A stretch of DNA of 20,218 bases, taken from Brumimicrobium sp051745635 (GTDB lineage: Bacteria; Bacteroidota; Bacteroidia; Flavobacteriales_D; Crocinitomicaceae). The notes under the pieces were generated by a model that saw only the letters and a list, made by a program, of their open reading frames with translations, searched no databases and had not been told where the DNA came from. The stretch lies in NCBI GenBank assembly GCA_051745635.1, contig JBNJEH010000059.1:1-20218 (forward strand), in the 5' to 3' direction. Of the stretch, positions 1 to 5,896 are shown piece by piece (the stretch's first letter is position 1; the number at the start of each line of letters is the position of its first letter). A program made the position numbers and the translations under genes.

Positions 1-82
1 GCTTAATAGAAGATACTTTAATGATTTGTTTGATAGACTTTTAAAGGTAGCTGTCAGATACAAATGGAACTTTTTGGGGTAA

Positions 83-253
83 AGAAACGGATATGCATTT
101 AAAATATTAAAAGATGCCGGGAAAATTCGCCATTCCGTAGCTATGAAATTAGCCGACAAACAGTGGGAGGAGTTTCGTATTAAACAAGACCAAAACTTTG
201 AAAGCGACTTCGATAAAACCATCGCCAAACTTTCTAATCCCAACAAAAAATGA
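83..253 (+). pseudogene. C-terminal remnant of a RhuM-like (virulence-associated) protein
   Basis: A reading frame with no start codon of its own runs from just after an in-frame TAA (80-82) to the TGA at 251-253, about 56 residues. It contains ILKDAGKI, then WEEFRIKQDQNFESDFDKTI. That pattern (a DAGKI-like turn, a Y/F-E-x-[FY]-R helix, then QD-x-x-F/Y-x-SDFD) is what I recall of the C-terminal end of the RhuM family. The bases before the stop stay open in the same frame back to the window edge, but I do not see RhuM similarity there, so the gene looks broken by a nonsense mutation or by recombination. The TGA overlaps the ATG of the next gene (ATGA), so the two were probably once translated together. 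The family assignment is from memory of the family pattern, not a search. Confidence 0.5.
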
Positions 254-1017
254 ACATCCAATACTGCTCAGACTTACATATCGAGTTTCCCGGGAACAAA
301 GCGTTTTTGAAAGAAAATCCTATTCAACCTATTGGCGATATACTGATTATCGCAGGAGATTTAGTGCCATTTGCGGTAATGGATAAACACAAGGACTTTT
401 TCAACTATTGCGCTGATTATTTTGAGCAGACGTATTGGATTCCGGGGAATCATGAATATTACGGATTTGATATTACCCAAAAAAGCGGAAGTTTTCACGA
501 AAAAATCAAGCCCAATGTGCATTTATTGAATGACAAAGTCATTGAGCACGAAAATGTACGCTTACTATTTACAACCCTTTGGACAAAAATAAGCCCTGCG
601 CATCAATGGGAAATTGAACGAGGAATGAATGATTTTCATGTCATTAAATATGGTAGAATTCGTTTTACAGCCGATCGGGTGAACACATTTTACGAAGAAA
701 ACAAGCAGTTTTTAACGAATGCTTTGGTAGAAAATTCAGAAAAAACAAATGTGGTGGTTACACATCACGTACCGACATTTCAACATTATCCGCCACAATT
801 TAAAGGCAGTATATTAAACGAAGCATTTGCGGTAGAATTAACGGAATTTATTGAAGAACACCAACCGAGTTATTGGATTTATGGACATCACCATCAAAAT
901 ACACCTGATTTTAAAATCGGTGAAACTCGTTTGTTGACCAATCAGTTGGGGTATGTGGAGATGGGAGAGCATTTGGGTTTTAAGTTTAACGCGCTGATTG
1001 ATCTAAAAAAAATGTAA
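250..1017 (+). CDS. calcineurin-like metallophosphoesterase
   Basis: This is a 255-residue protein with the full set of metal-binding motifs of the calcineurin-like phosphoesterase superfamily, in order: D-x-H (D8, H10, in SDLHIE), GD (36-37, AGDL), GNHE (66-69), a histidine in THHVPT (172-173) and GHHH (212-215). These residues normally hold a two-metal centre that hydrolyses phosphoesters. The substrate (protein, nucleotide or nucleic acid) cannot be read from the sequence. There is no signal peptide or membrane segment, so it is probably cytoplasmic. The ATG at 250 overlaps the stop of the RhuM-like remnant by four bases and sits five residues before the first motif strand, so the start is well supported. 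It appears intact although its upstream neighbour is broken. Confidence 0.88.
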   Translation: MNIQYCSDLHIEFPGNKAFLKENPIQPIGDILIIAGDLVPFAVMDKHKDFFNYCADYFEQTYWIPGNHEYYGFDITQKSGSFHEKIKPNVHLLNDKVIEHENVRLLFTTLWTKISPAHQWEIERGMNDFHVIKYGRIRFTADRVNTFYEENKQFLTNALVENSEKTNVVVTHHVPTFQHYPPQFKGSILNEAFAVELTEFIEEHQPSYWIYGHHHQNTPDFKIGETRLLTNQLGYVEMGEHLGFKFNALIDLKKM

Positions 1018-1115
1018 TTATAACAAATGTGATGAAAAATACAGATACAAGGGAGTTTTCAAAAACTGTGTCACTCGAAATGTTGTCACATTGAAACGTA
1101 TTCCCGCAGCTGCAT

Positions 1116-1135
1116 AGCTACTCCGATTGCGTTGA
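1116..1135 (+). repeat. degenerate copy of dispersed intergenic repeat
   Basis: The segment AGCTACTCCGATTGCGTTGA resembles the repeat cores at 4096-4113 and 2061-2080. It shares ACTCC-[GA]-AT-[TC]-GCGTT with the copy at 4101-4114, differing by transitions only. It lies in the non-coding gap after the phosphoesterase gene. Confidence 0.5.
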
Positions 1136-1342
1136 CTTAGGGGCATCTTTTCCAGAAATTGTTAAAAACAAATAGCTTTCTTAGCGTTTTTTAGTCATTT
1201 CTCATACCTTCACAGTTATCCAGTTCAGGTTTGGTTGTGAGATCTGATGATGATGTTTACAGCAGTGCGGTAGATGATAGTGCAGGAAATTTTGCTGGAT
1301 GGAGTGATAGTTGTAAATTGATAAACTGATTTGGATCCAGAT

Positions 1343-1370
1343 AGCTACGCGATTGGAGTCGCGCGGTAAT
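1343..1370 (-). repeat. dispersed intergenic repeat, exact 18-bp core
   Basis: Bases 1347-1364 read ACGCGATTGGAGTCGCGC, the exact reverse complement of 4096-4113 (GCGCGACTCCAATCGCGT). An 18-bp exact match about 2.7 kb away in inverted orientation, both in non-coding DNA, marks members of one repeat family. The flanks (AGCT before, GGTAAT after) are only partly shared. Confidence 0.75.
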
Positions 1371-1404
1371 TTGGGACGATGGGTGGTGTGAAGGAGATAA
1401 AACC

Positions 1405-1418
1405 CAGATTCCTCGGCT
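1405..1418 (+). repeat. fragment of a second intergenic repeat type (CAGATTCCTCGGCT)
   Basis: The 14-mer CAGATTCCTCGGCT matches the left half of an intergenic repeat that I recall recurring in Bacteroidota and other genomes (its other strand gives the spurious peptide SERSRGI). Only this half is present, and its usual second half (CGGAATGAC) is absent. It lies 14 bases before the lipoprotein start. The identification rests on memory. Confidence 0.35.
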
Positions 1419-1431
1419 AAAAGAAAATAAT

Positions 1432-2028
1432 ATGAAATTTTATCAAATCATTTTTTTATCTATTCTTATCTTGTGTTCTTGTAACCATAACAGTCAAAAA
1501 GAACAAGTTACTGAGGATAAGGGTTTAAAGTATCATTTAGAAGAAGTTTTGCAGGGGAGGTATGATCATATTGAGTTTTTTGATGATACGTGTTTAAACT
1601 CTGTCGAGAAGGCATTTAAATATGCCAATGTTTGGAAAAAAGATTATTATTTATGGGAGGGTTGTTCTTTCAAACCAAAGGATGAGTTCATTATTGGCGC
1701 TCCTAAAAGTATAGAAAATCAACACTTTTTAGCGTATTTCATCGAAAATGAAAAAGATTCTAGTTTGTCTTATGAAATTTATGCTAAAGATATGGATTTT
1801 GATGGGCATTTAAAACCTATACACTTTAATCAAGGTGATTTTATTGTTGATAGTATATTTACAGTTACTTTATACTTTGAAGAAGCGGTTCACTGTGGAG
1901 GTTTATTTTTCAAAGGAACAGATTACTCTGATACATCAAAACTGGGCATTTACGAAAAGATCGATTCTCCAGAAATGAATAGATATGTGGATTCAATGTT
2001 AAGGGTTAGAAATTCGCAGAAGAATTAG
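1432..2028 (+). CDS. hypothetical lipoprotein
   Basis: This 198-residue protein begins with a short basic start, a hydrophobic stretch (residues 5-14) and a lipobox, L14-C15-S16-C17, typical of signal peptidase II substrates. The mature protein would be lipid-anchored at C17 followed by NHNS. I do not recognise a family in the rest, which is rich in Asp, Glu and aromatic residues and contains three further cysteines (54, 78, 155). In a Bacteroidota cell it would sit in the inner or outer membrane facing the periplasm, or be exported to the surface. An acidic surface-export signal directly after the Cys is not evident. Its base composition is clearly more AT-rich than the dcw genes, and it is flanked by dispersed repeats on both sides, which suggests an accessory gene. 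The ATG is preceded by an A-rich stretch, common in this phylum. Confidence 0.7.
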   Translation: MKFYQIIFLSILILCSCNHNSQKEQVTEDKGLKYHLEEVLQGRYDHIEFFDDTCLNSVEKAFKYANVWKKDYYLWEGCSFKPKDEFIIGAPKSIENQHFLAYFIENEKDSSLSYEIYAKDMDFDGHLKPIHFNQGDFIVDSIFTVTLYFEEAVHCGGLFFKGTDYSDTSKLGIYEKIDSPEMNRYVDSMLRVRNSQKN

Positions 2029-2371
2029 AGGCCCTATGCTGCTGCGCCCCGAGCTTGTGTGGATTCCGATTGCATTCACCACACCGCAACTTTTTTAAAA
2101 CCAAACGAAAATTCAGGACGAGCTGATATGTAAAAGGAATGGATTGTCTTTGGTTGAGGTGTTTGTTTGTCAGATAATTGATTAGTTTTACTTTCAGAAC
2201 TAGTATTATTGTCATAGGTAGAGGAGTGCCCTTTTTTATATAAAACTATGAATATCAAATTTGTAAATAAGTTTTTGAGCGTTTAGTTTGTTGATTTTTG
2301 AAGGATTATATTTTTGTCATGTAGTGTAGTAATTCTTATTGTACTTTCTGCTTTAAGGGTTTTTAAGTTGA
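2029..2371. other. gap between convergent lipoprotein and hipA genes
   Basis: The lipoprotein gene and hipA face each other across this stretch. It begins with a degenerate dispersed repeat (2051-2080). The rest is AT-rich and without an open frame that resembles a gene on either strand. I see no clear stem-loop and T-run terminator for either gene. Confidence 0.55.
2051..2080 (+). repeat. degenerate copy of dispersed intergenic repeat
   Basis: Bases 2051-2080 (GAGCTTGTGTGGATTCCGAT followed by TGCATTCACC) align with 4090-4118 (GCTCGTGCGCGACTCCAATC followed by GCGTTCGCC). The differences are mostly transitions plus a one-base indel and occasional transversions, so this is a decayed copy of the same repeat in the same orientation. 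It starts about 20 bases after the lipoprotein stop. Confidence 0.5.
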
Positions 2372-3652
2372 TTATATCTCCGCTTTTGAAAAAGCTATTG
2401 ATTTGATTTCCTGCTCTTCATTGGAGATTCCATACTTAGTAGCAATCTTTCTCCAGTTTTGAACAGCTGATTTCACTTCCTTGATTATTTCATTTGCTCT
2501 AGCTTTTTTCAACCTGAAATATGGGCTTACTTCAAGTGCTAAGTCTAAATCTAATGCGTTGTCGTCCTCCGAGATATTCAGTTTTAGTCCGGTACCGGTT
2601 TCTACTGGATTGATGTCGTAGGCAGGTGATAGCACCCAGCCTCCGCGTGTAAGGATAAATCCATGGTTACGTAAGTGATCGTCTGTGTTTGATACACAAA
2701 TGCTAAATACGATACGTCGCCAGAGTTGTTCGAGGTCTTCATTTACCTTTGCTCCATGTTTGGTTATAAGCTCCACTAGTTCGAGGTAACTCACTCCTTC
2801 TCCGTAATTTTCACCATCAACATGGCCTAATAAGGTCATAGCTGAAGCAAAATGGATGCGCTCTCCATTTGAATTTCGATCAAATCGTTTTGTTAGGAAT
2901 GTATGCTTATTGGTGGTGAACTTTTTCGCTTTTGCCTGTGCCATATTTATGCCTGCAGTGATGGCGAGCTCGTACGTCACAATTTCCCAACCTCCAATAT
3001 CTGATTGGTCATTTTTACTTGGAAACTTCGCGATCCACAAATGATCATCATTATCCAGGACACTTGCTTTGGGCCGTGCTCCTCCAAGAGAAGAGCCTGG
3101 TGCAACTAACATACTCAGCCATTTTAGGTATTCAGGATCGTTGACTGCATCATCTTCTTCAAGTCGCAAACTGATTTGTTCCAATTCCCGAATGGATGTC
3201 CATGGTGGACTCGCCATTTCTTTATTGTCATTCAGGAACGGTGCTTCAGGATCTAATTTGAAGCGTAAACCACCCATTCTATGACCATCATAAACTCCTA
3301 ACAGGTAATCTGTTTCAAACAAGTTGTTTTGCCGTCGTCTTTTCTCTCGGGATAAGGCTGCCTCTCTTCTACGCATCAGAATACGTCCCCACCTGTCTGG
3401 AGATGAATCCAGGAACATACCGAAGTTGTGTTTTTCGAGATCGTTTAAGTATTGTTTTCCGGCATATAGTTGCAGGTCTGGATCGAGCCATTGAGCATTC
3501 CCGGATTGCAACCAATCATTATCGTATTCAAATGAAAATATCTCTTTCCCTCTTAATAGTTCAGCACTAAGTATCCCCATGAATACAGGTCCATCTAAAC
3601 CCTGCCAATCACCATAAACATATACCTCTCTTTTTTTGCTTGTCCTGGCCAT
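2372..3652 (-). CDS. hipA: HipA-family Ser/Thr kinase toxin
   Basis: This 426-residue protein has the full HipA layout. The N-terminal subdomain includes FGMFLDSSPDRWGR (77-90), like the PD-x-WGR element of the family. A glycine-rich loop follows, GSSLGGARPKAS (186-197), whose serines correspond to the region autophosphorylated in E. coli HipA. Next come a nucleotide-contacting lysine in WIAKFPS (K209), the catalytic loop SNTDDHLRNH (321-330) and the metal-binding aspartate in YDINP (D346). All kinase residues appear present, so the enzyme is probably active. E. coli HipA phosphorylates glutamyl-tRNA synthetase and causes persistence, but the target here is unknown. It is the second gene of a pair: its ATG lies 3 bp after the hipB stop, so both are presumably made from one transcript and repressed by HipB. 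It converges on the lipoprotein gene. Confidence 0.92.
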   Translation of the reverse strand: MARTSKKREVYVYGDWQGLDGPVFMGILSAELLRGKEIFSFEYDNDWLQSGNAQWLDPDLQLYAGKQYLNDLEKHNFGMFLDSSPDRWGRILMRRREAALSREKRRRQNNLFETDYLLGVYDGHRMGGLRFKLDPEAPFLNDNKEMASPPWTSIRELEQISLRLEEDDAVNDPEYLKWLSMLVAPGSSLGGARPKASVLDNDDHLWIAKFPSKNDQSDIGGWEIVTYELAITAGINMAQAKAKKFTTNKHTFLTKRFDRNSNGERIHFASAMTLLGHVDGENYGEGVSYLELVELITKHGAKVNEDLEQLWRRIVFSICVSNTDDHLRNHGFILTRGGWVLSPAYDINPVETGTGLKLNISEDDNALDLDLALEVSPYFRLKKARANEIIKEVKSAVQNWRKIATKYGISNEEQEIKSIAFSKAEI

Positions 3653-3655
3653 GAT

Positions 3656-3970
3656 TTACTTCTTTTTTGGGGCTCGTTCTTTAGTACTTAAATTTGCATC
3701 CTGTATTTTTCTACCCAGTTCATCATCGCTTGCAACAGTCAAGAAGTCTTTCTCAAGCCCTAAAACATTTAGAACACTCAAGTAATACCCTATGCTTACC
3801 CCTTCATATCCTTTTTCTATTGAATGTAATGTAGAACGACTGATGCCAGCACGTTCTGCTACTTGTTGAGCGCTTAGCTTTCGTCTTAGCCTGGCAAGCT
3901 TGATGTTTTCGCCTAACTCTGCCATGATCTTCTTCATTTTTGGTAATAATACTGGACTCTTCTGCGCCAT
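3656..3970 (-). CDS. hipB: HipB-type XRE-family antitoxin and repressor
   Basis: This 104-residue protein carries one helix-turn-helix domain of the XRE/Cro type (about residues 20-75). The second helix is SAQQVAER (33-40), the recognition helix is SRSTLHSI (44-51), and EKG follows as is usual in the family. The C-terminal tail is lysine-rich and probably flexible. It precedes hipA by 3 bp, the standard antitoxin-first order, and should neutralise HipA and repress the pair. A candidate promoter and paired operator boxes lie directly upstream (3977-4022). The start ATG (3968-3970) is only about 12 bases from the predicted transcription start, so the leader would be short. Confidence 0.9.
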   Translation of the reverse strand: MAQKSPVLLPKMKKIMAELGENIKLARLRRKLSAQQVAERAGISRSTLHSIEKGYEGVSIGYYLSVLNVLGLEKDFLTVASDDELGRKIQDANLSTKERAPKKK

Positions 3971-3976
3971 AACGTT

Positions 3977-4022
3977 TGATTATTTATACAAATATACCCT
4001 TTTTTGTATGATTATTGATACA
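3977..4022 (-). promoter_or_regulatory. candidate HipB operator: paired 14-mers with 32-bp spacing
   Basis: On the minus strand, TGTATCAATAATCA (4022-4009) and TGTATAAATAATCA (3990-3977) match at 13 of 14 positions and are offset by 32 bp, about three helical turns. An inverted repeat, ATACAAA (3986-3992) and TTTGTAT (4003-4009), overlaps them. The arrangement lies directly upstream of hipB and over its predicted promoter, as expected for autoregulation by an XRE repressor. Binding is inferred. Confidence 0.6.
3989..3996 (-). promoter_or_regulatory. candidate hipBA promoter, -7 element TATATTTG
   Basis: On the minus strand the octamer TATATTTG fits the Bacteroidota -7 consensus TAnnTTTG. It ends 18 bases before the hipB start codon. 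I do not see a good -33 TTG at the usual spacing. It lies inside the candidate operator. Confidence 0.5.
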
Positions 4023-4050
4023 TTATGGTTTTTTTCTTTGTGAGAAATGC

Positions 4051-4194
4051 ATGTTAAAAGGCATTGTAAAGTAGGATCAATATTGCTCGGCTCGTGCGCG
4101 ACTCCAATCGCGTTCGCCGGTGATGTACAGATGTTAAAAAGCAATGTTGTGAACCACTAAAAACTTCCGCTTTGCACAGTTTGTCCGAGCAATA
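4051..4194. repeat. repeat-rich segment: direct 17-mers and a 10-bp inverted repeat
   Basis: Two direct 17-mers (4051-4067 and 4131-4147, starting ATGTTAAAA) match at 15 of 17 positions. An exact inverted repeat, TATTGCTCGG (4081-4090) and CCGAGCAATA (4185-4194), brackets 94 bp that include the dispersed 18-bp repeat core at 4096-4113. The arrangement resembles a small non-autonomous element, but I see no clear target-site duplication. Confidence 0.5.
4090..4118 (+). repeat. dispersed intergenic repeat, exact 18-bp core
   Basis: The core GCGCGACTCCAATCGCGT (4096-4113) is the exact reverse complement of 1347-1364. The flanks, GCTCGT before and TCGCC after, align with the decayed copy at 2051-2080. 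It lies inside the 10-bp inverted repeat at 4081-4194. Confidence 0.75.
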
Positions 4195-4353
4195 GCAACT
4201 CAAAATGACCGTCGATAATCCATGAAGGCGTTTTGGATAGCGGGAACTCAGCATCGAATTGCAGCAATGTTTTTAAGGCGCTTCAATAGACTTCTGCAAC
4301 TTGTCTTTCACCTGTTCATAACCTCATTAATTTTTCAACAATAAAATTTTAAT

Positions 4354-4370
4354 CCCACTTTTTACCACTT
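4354..4370 (-). promoter_or_regulatory. inverted pair of MraZ-type boxes
   Basis: On the minus strand this reads AAGTGGTAAAAAGTGGG, two consecutive AAGTGG units 10 bp apart. It is nearly the same sequence as the forward array at 4470-4489 but in the opposite orientation and about 110 bp upstream. The predicted mraZ promoter lies between the two. Confidence 0.5.
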
Positions 4371-4416
4371 GGTAATTTCTACTTAAAATCCACGATATAA
4401 CTAAGTTTTTAGATAA

Positions 4417-4430
4417 AAAGTGTAACTTTG
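4417..4430 (+). promoter_or_regulatory. candidate dcw operon promoter (-7 TAACTTTG) overlapped by an AAAGTGT box
   Basis: TAACTTTG (4423-4430) fits the Bacteroidota -7 consensus TAnnTTTG. It would start transcription near 4437, giving a leader of about 85 nt before mraZ. AAAGTGT (4417-4423) directly precedes and overlaps it by one base, and has the AAAGTG[T/G] form reported for MraZ sites. No good -33 TTG is visible at 17-23 bp. Confidence 0.55.
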
Positions 4431-4460
4431 ATGGAGAAGACGACGTAAGAAGTTTTCAAC

Positions 4461-4490
4461 ACTGGTAATAAAGTGGTAAAAAGTGGTAAA
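4461..4490 (+). promoter_or_regulatory. tandem MraZ-type operator boxes upstream of mraZ
   Basis: Two perfect decamers AAAGTGGTAA (4470-4479 and 4480-4489) are preceded in register by a weaker unit ACTGGTAATA (4461-4470). The 10-bp period matches one helical turn. The pattern fits the AAAGTG[T/G]N3 repeats that I recall being described as MraZ sites in Mollicutes, and the general habit of MraZ to bind direct repeats before its own gene. The array lies 32 bp before the mraZ ATG, in the predicted transcribed leader. Confidence 0.7.
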
Positions 4491-4521
4491 TTTCCATTAT
4501 TTTTACACATTATAACTGTAC

Positions 4522-4983
4522 ATGGCAGGATTAGTAGGAGAATATGAGGTAAAACTGGACGCCAAAGGGCGTTTCTTGTTTCCTTCTCACTTGAGAAGGC
4601 AGCTGTCTCCTGCTGCTCAGGAAAGTTTCATGTTGAACAAAGGTTTTGAAGATTGCCTCACCCTCTACCCGATGAATGAGTGGGAAAAGTTGAGTGAGTC
4701 GCTGAGTAAAATCAACCTCTTCAAACCGAAGAATCGCATGTTCTACCGTTTGTTCCATCAGGGGGCGAAAGATGTCTCGCTGGACAAAACGGGTAGGGTG
4801 TTGATTCCTTCTGCGCACATGGAACGCGTCGGTCTGAAAAAAGAAGCAATGTTGATTGCTTACAATGACCGCATCGAAATCTGGGATAAATCCAAGTACT
4901 TCGAAATGATCGAAGGCTCCATGACAGACTTTGCTGATTTGGCAGAGGAAGTAATGGGTGATATTGGAAATGAAAACGAATAA
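4522..4983 (+). CDS. mraZ: MraZ transcriptional regulator of the dcw cluster
   Basis: This 153-residue protein has two SpoVT-AbrB-type half domains, marked by DAKGR (13-17) and DKTGR (88-92), the hallmark D-x-x-GR of MraZ. In other bacteria it forms a ring-shaped oligomer that binds direct repeats before its own operon and represses it. As the first gene of the cluster with a candidate repeat operator directly upstream, it is likely autoregulatory here. The length is typical. The acidic C-terminal tail overlaps the rsmH start by 14 bp. Confidence 0.95.
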   Translation: MAGLVGEYEVKLDAKGRFLFPSHLRRQLSPAAQESFMLNKGFEDCLTLYPMNEWEKLSESLSKINLFKPKNRMFYRLFHQGAKDVSLDKTGRVLIPSAHMERVGLKKEAMLIAYNDRIEIWDKSKYFEMIEGSMTDFADLAEEVMGDIGNENE

Positions 4984-5896
4984 CGAAGAGAAATACCACG
5001 TTCCCGTAATGCTGCGGGAATGCCTCGATGGGTTGGATGTTCAGCCCGACGGTGTCTACGTAGATGCTACCTTCGGTGGTGGTGGACATGCGCGTGCGAT
5101 TTTTGAACAGCTTTCTGAAAAAGGACAGTTGATTGCGTTTGATCAGGACCCTGATGCGGCAAAAAATGCCTGGGAAGCACCCAATTTTCACTTTATTGCT
5201 TCAAACTTTTCCTTTCTCAAGAATCACCTCCGGATGCTCGGAATAAAGCAGGTGGATGGAATTTTGGCAGACCTCGGCGTTTCGTCACATCAGTTCAATG
5301 AACCAAAGCGCGGATTTAGTATTCGTTCTGACGAAAAGCTGGATATGCGCATGAATCAGCAAAGCGAACTCTCAGCCTACATCGTGGTCAACGAATGGGG
5401 GGAGGATGAATTGATCGCTATTTTTCAGAAATACGGTGAAGTGCGATCGCCGCGAAGAATAGCGCAGCGCATTTGTACGGATCGCGAGCGGGAGAAAATT
5501 GAAACGACCGGTGACCTTATCGCACTGCTGGAACCGCTGGCGCCTAAGTTTAAAGAAAATAAGTTTTATGCACAGGTTTTTCAGGCTATCCGCATTGCGG
5601 TAAATGACGAAATGGAAGTCCTGGAAAAAATGTTGGAACAAACGGCAGAGATACTCAAACCGGGCGGTCGGTTAGTGGTGGAATCTTACCACTCGCTGGA
5701 AGATCGGTTGGTCAAGAATTATATGAAACGCGGCAATTTTGATGGCACCATTACCAAGGATTTTTATGGAAATGTATTGAAACCGTTCGATGAGGTGGTG
5801 CGCAAACCAATTACGCCGTCGGAAGAAGAAATCGCGGAAAATTCGCGTGCGAGAAGTGCAAAATTGAGAATATCAAAAAGAAGTGAAGGAGAATAA
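4970..5896 (+). CDS. rsmH: 16S rRNA (cytosine-1402-N4)-methyltransferase
   Basis: This 308-residue cytoplasmic enzyme methylates N4 of C1402 in 16S rRNA using S-adenosylmethionine. Visible family motifs, numbered from the ATG, are HVPVML (10-15), the SAM-binding loop DATFGGGGH (32-40), FDQDPDA (57-63), GILADLGVSSHQF (97-109) and, near the end, QAIRIAVNDE and SYHSLEDR. I chose the ATG at 4970 because it gives the usual short N-terminus before HVPVML. An in-frame GTG at 4958 would add four residues. The gene overlaps mraZ by 14 bp and ftsL by 14 bp, so it is tightly coupled in the operon. Confidence 0.94.
   Translation: MKTNNEEKYHVPVMLRECLDGLDVQPDGVYVDATFGGGGHARAIFEQLSEKGQLIAFDQDPDAAKNAWEAPNFHFIASNFSFLKNHLRMLGIKQVDGILADLGVSSHQFNEPKRGFSIRSDEKLDMRMNQQSELSAYIVVNEWGEDELIAIFQKYGEVRSPRRIAQRICTDREREKIETTGDLIALLEPLAPKFKENKFYAQVFQAIRIAVNDEMEVLEKMLEQTAEILKPGGRLVVESYHSLEDRLVKNYMKRGNFDGTITKDFYGNVLKPFDEVVRKPITPSEEEIAENSRARSAKLRISKRSEGE

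Larger units (their letters stand above)
1018..1431. other. gene-poor gap with repeat fragments
   Basis: I find no convincing gene here. The gap holds two copies of a degenerate dispersed repeat (1116-1135 and 1343-1370), a short piece of a second repeat type (1405-1418) and a weak hairpin (1054-1067). Upstream of the lipoprotein start there is no TAnnTTTG promoter element I can defend. A GGAG-containing stretch at 1391-1396 lies too far upstream to serve as a ribosome binding site. Confidence 0.6.
3971..4521. other. divergent hipBA / mraZ intergenic region
   Basis: This 551-bp region holds, in order, the hipBA promoter and operator (3977-4022), a repeat-rich stretch (4051-4194) and the mraZ promoter with MraZ-type boxes (4354-4490). 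Bases 4195-4350 contain nothing I can name. No gene is supported on either strand. A 66-codon minus-strand frame at 4054-4254 lies across the repeats and looks accidental. Confidence 0.7.

Noticed and set aside
198..386. Plus-strand 62-codon frame overlapping the phosphoesterase start
   Set aside because: It lies out of frame over the start of a gene with complete family motifs, and its own sequence shows no recognisable pattern.
1054..1067. Hairpin AGTTTTCAAAAACT as a terminator for the phosphoesterase gene
   Set aside because: The stem is short and AT-only and no T-run follows, so it is too weak to call. The adjacent AAAACTGTGTCA vaguely recalls insertion-sequence ends, but no second end or transposase is present.
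1391..1396. AAGGAG as a ribosome binding site for the lipoprotein
   Set aside because: It is 35 bases before the ATG, far beyond working distance, and strong Shine-Dalgarno sites are uncommon in this phylum.
4054..4254. Minus-strand 66-codon frame
   Set aside because: It crosses the repeat-rich segment and its translation comes from the repeat itself, so it is probably not a gene.
4461..4490. Short tandem repeat as a CRISPR or simple-sequence array
   Set aside because: Units of 10 bp without spacers do not fit CRISPR, and the promoter position and box sequence fit an MraZ operator better.
4958..4969. GTG at 4958 as the rsmH start
   Set aside because: It is possible, but the ATG four codons later gives a typical N-terminus and is preferred.
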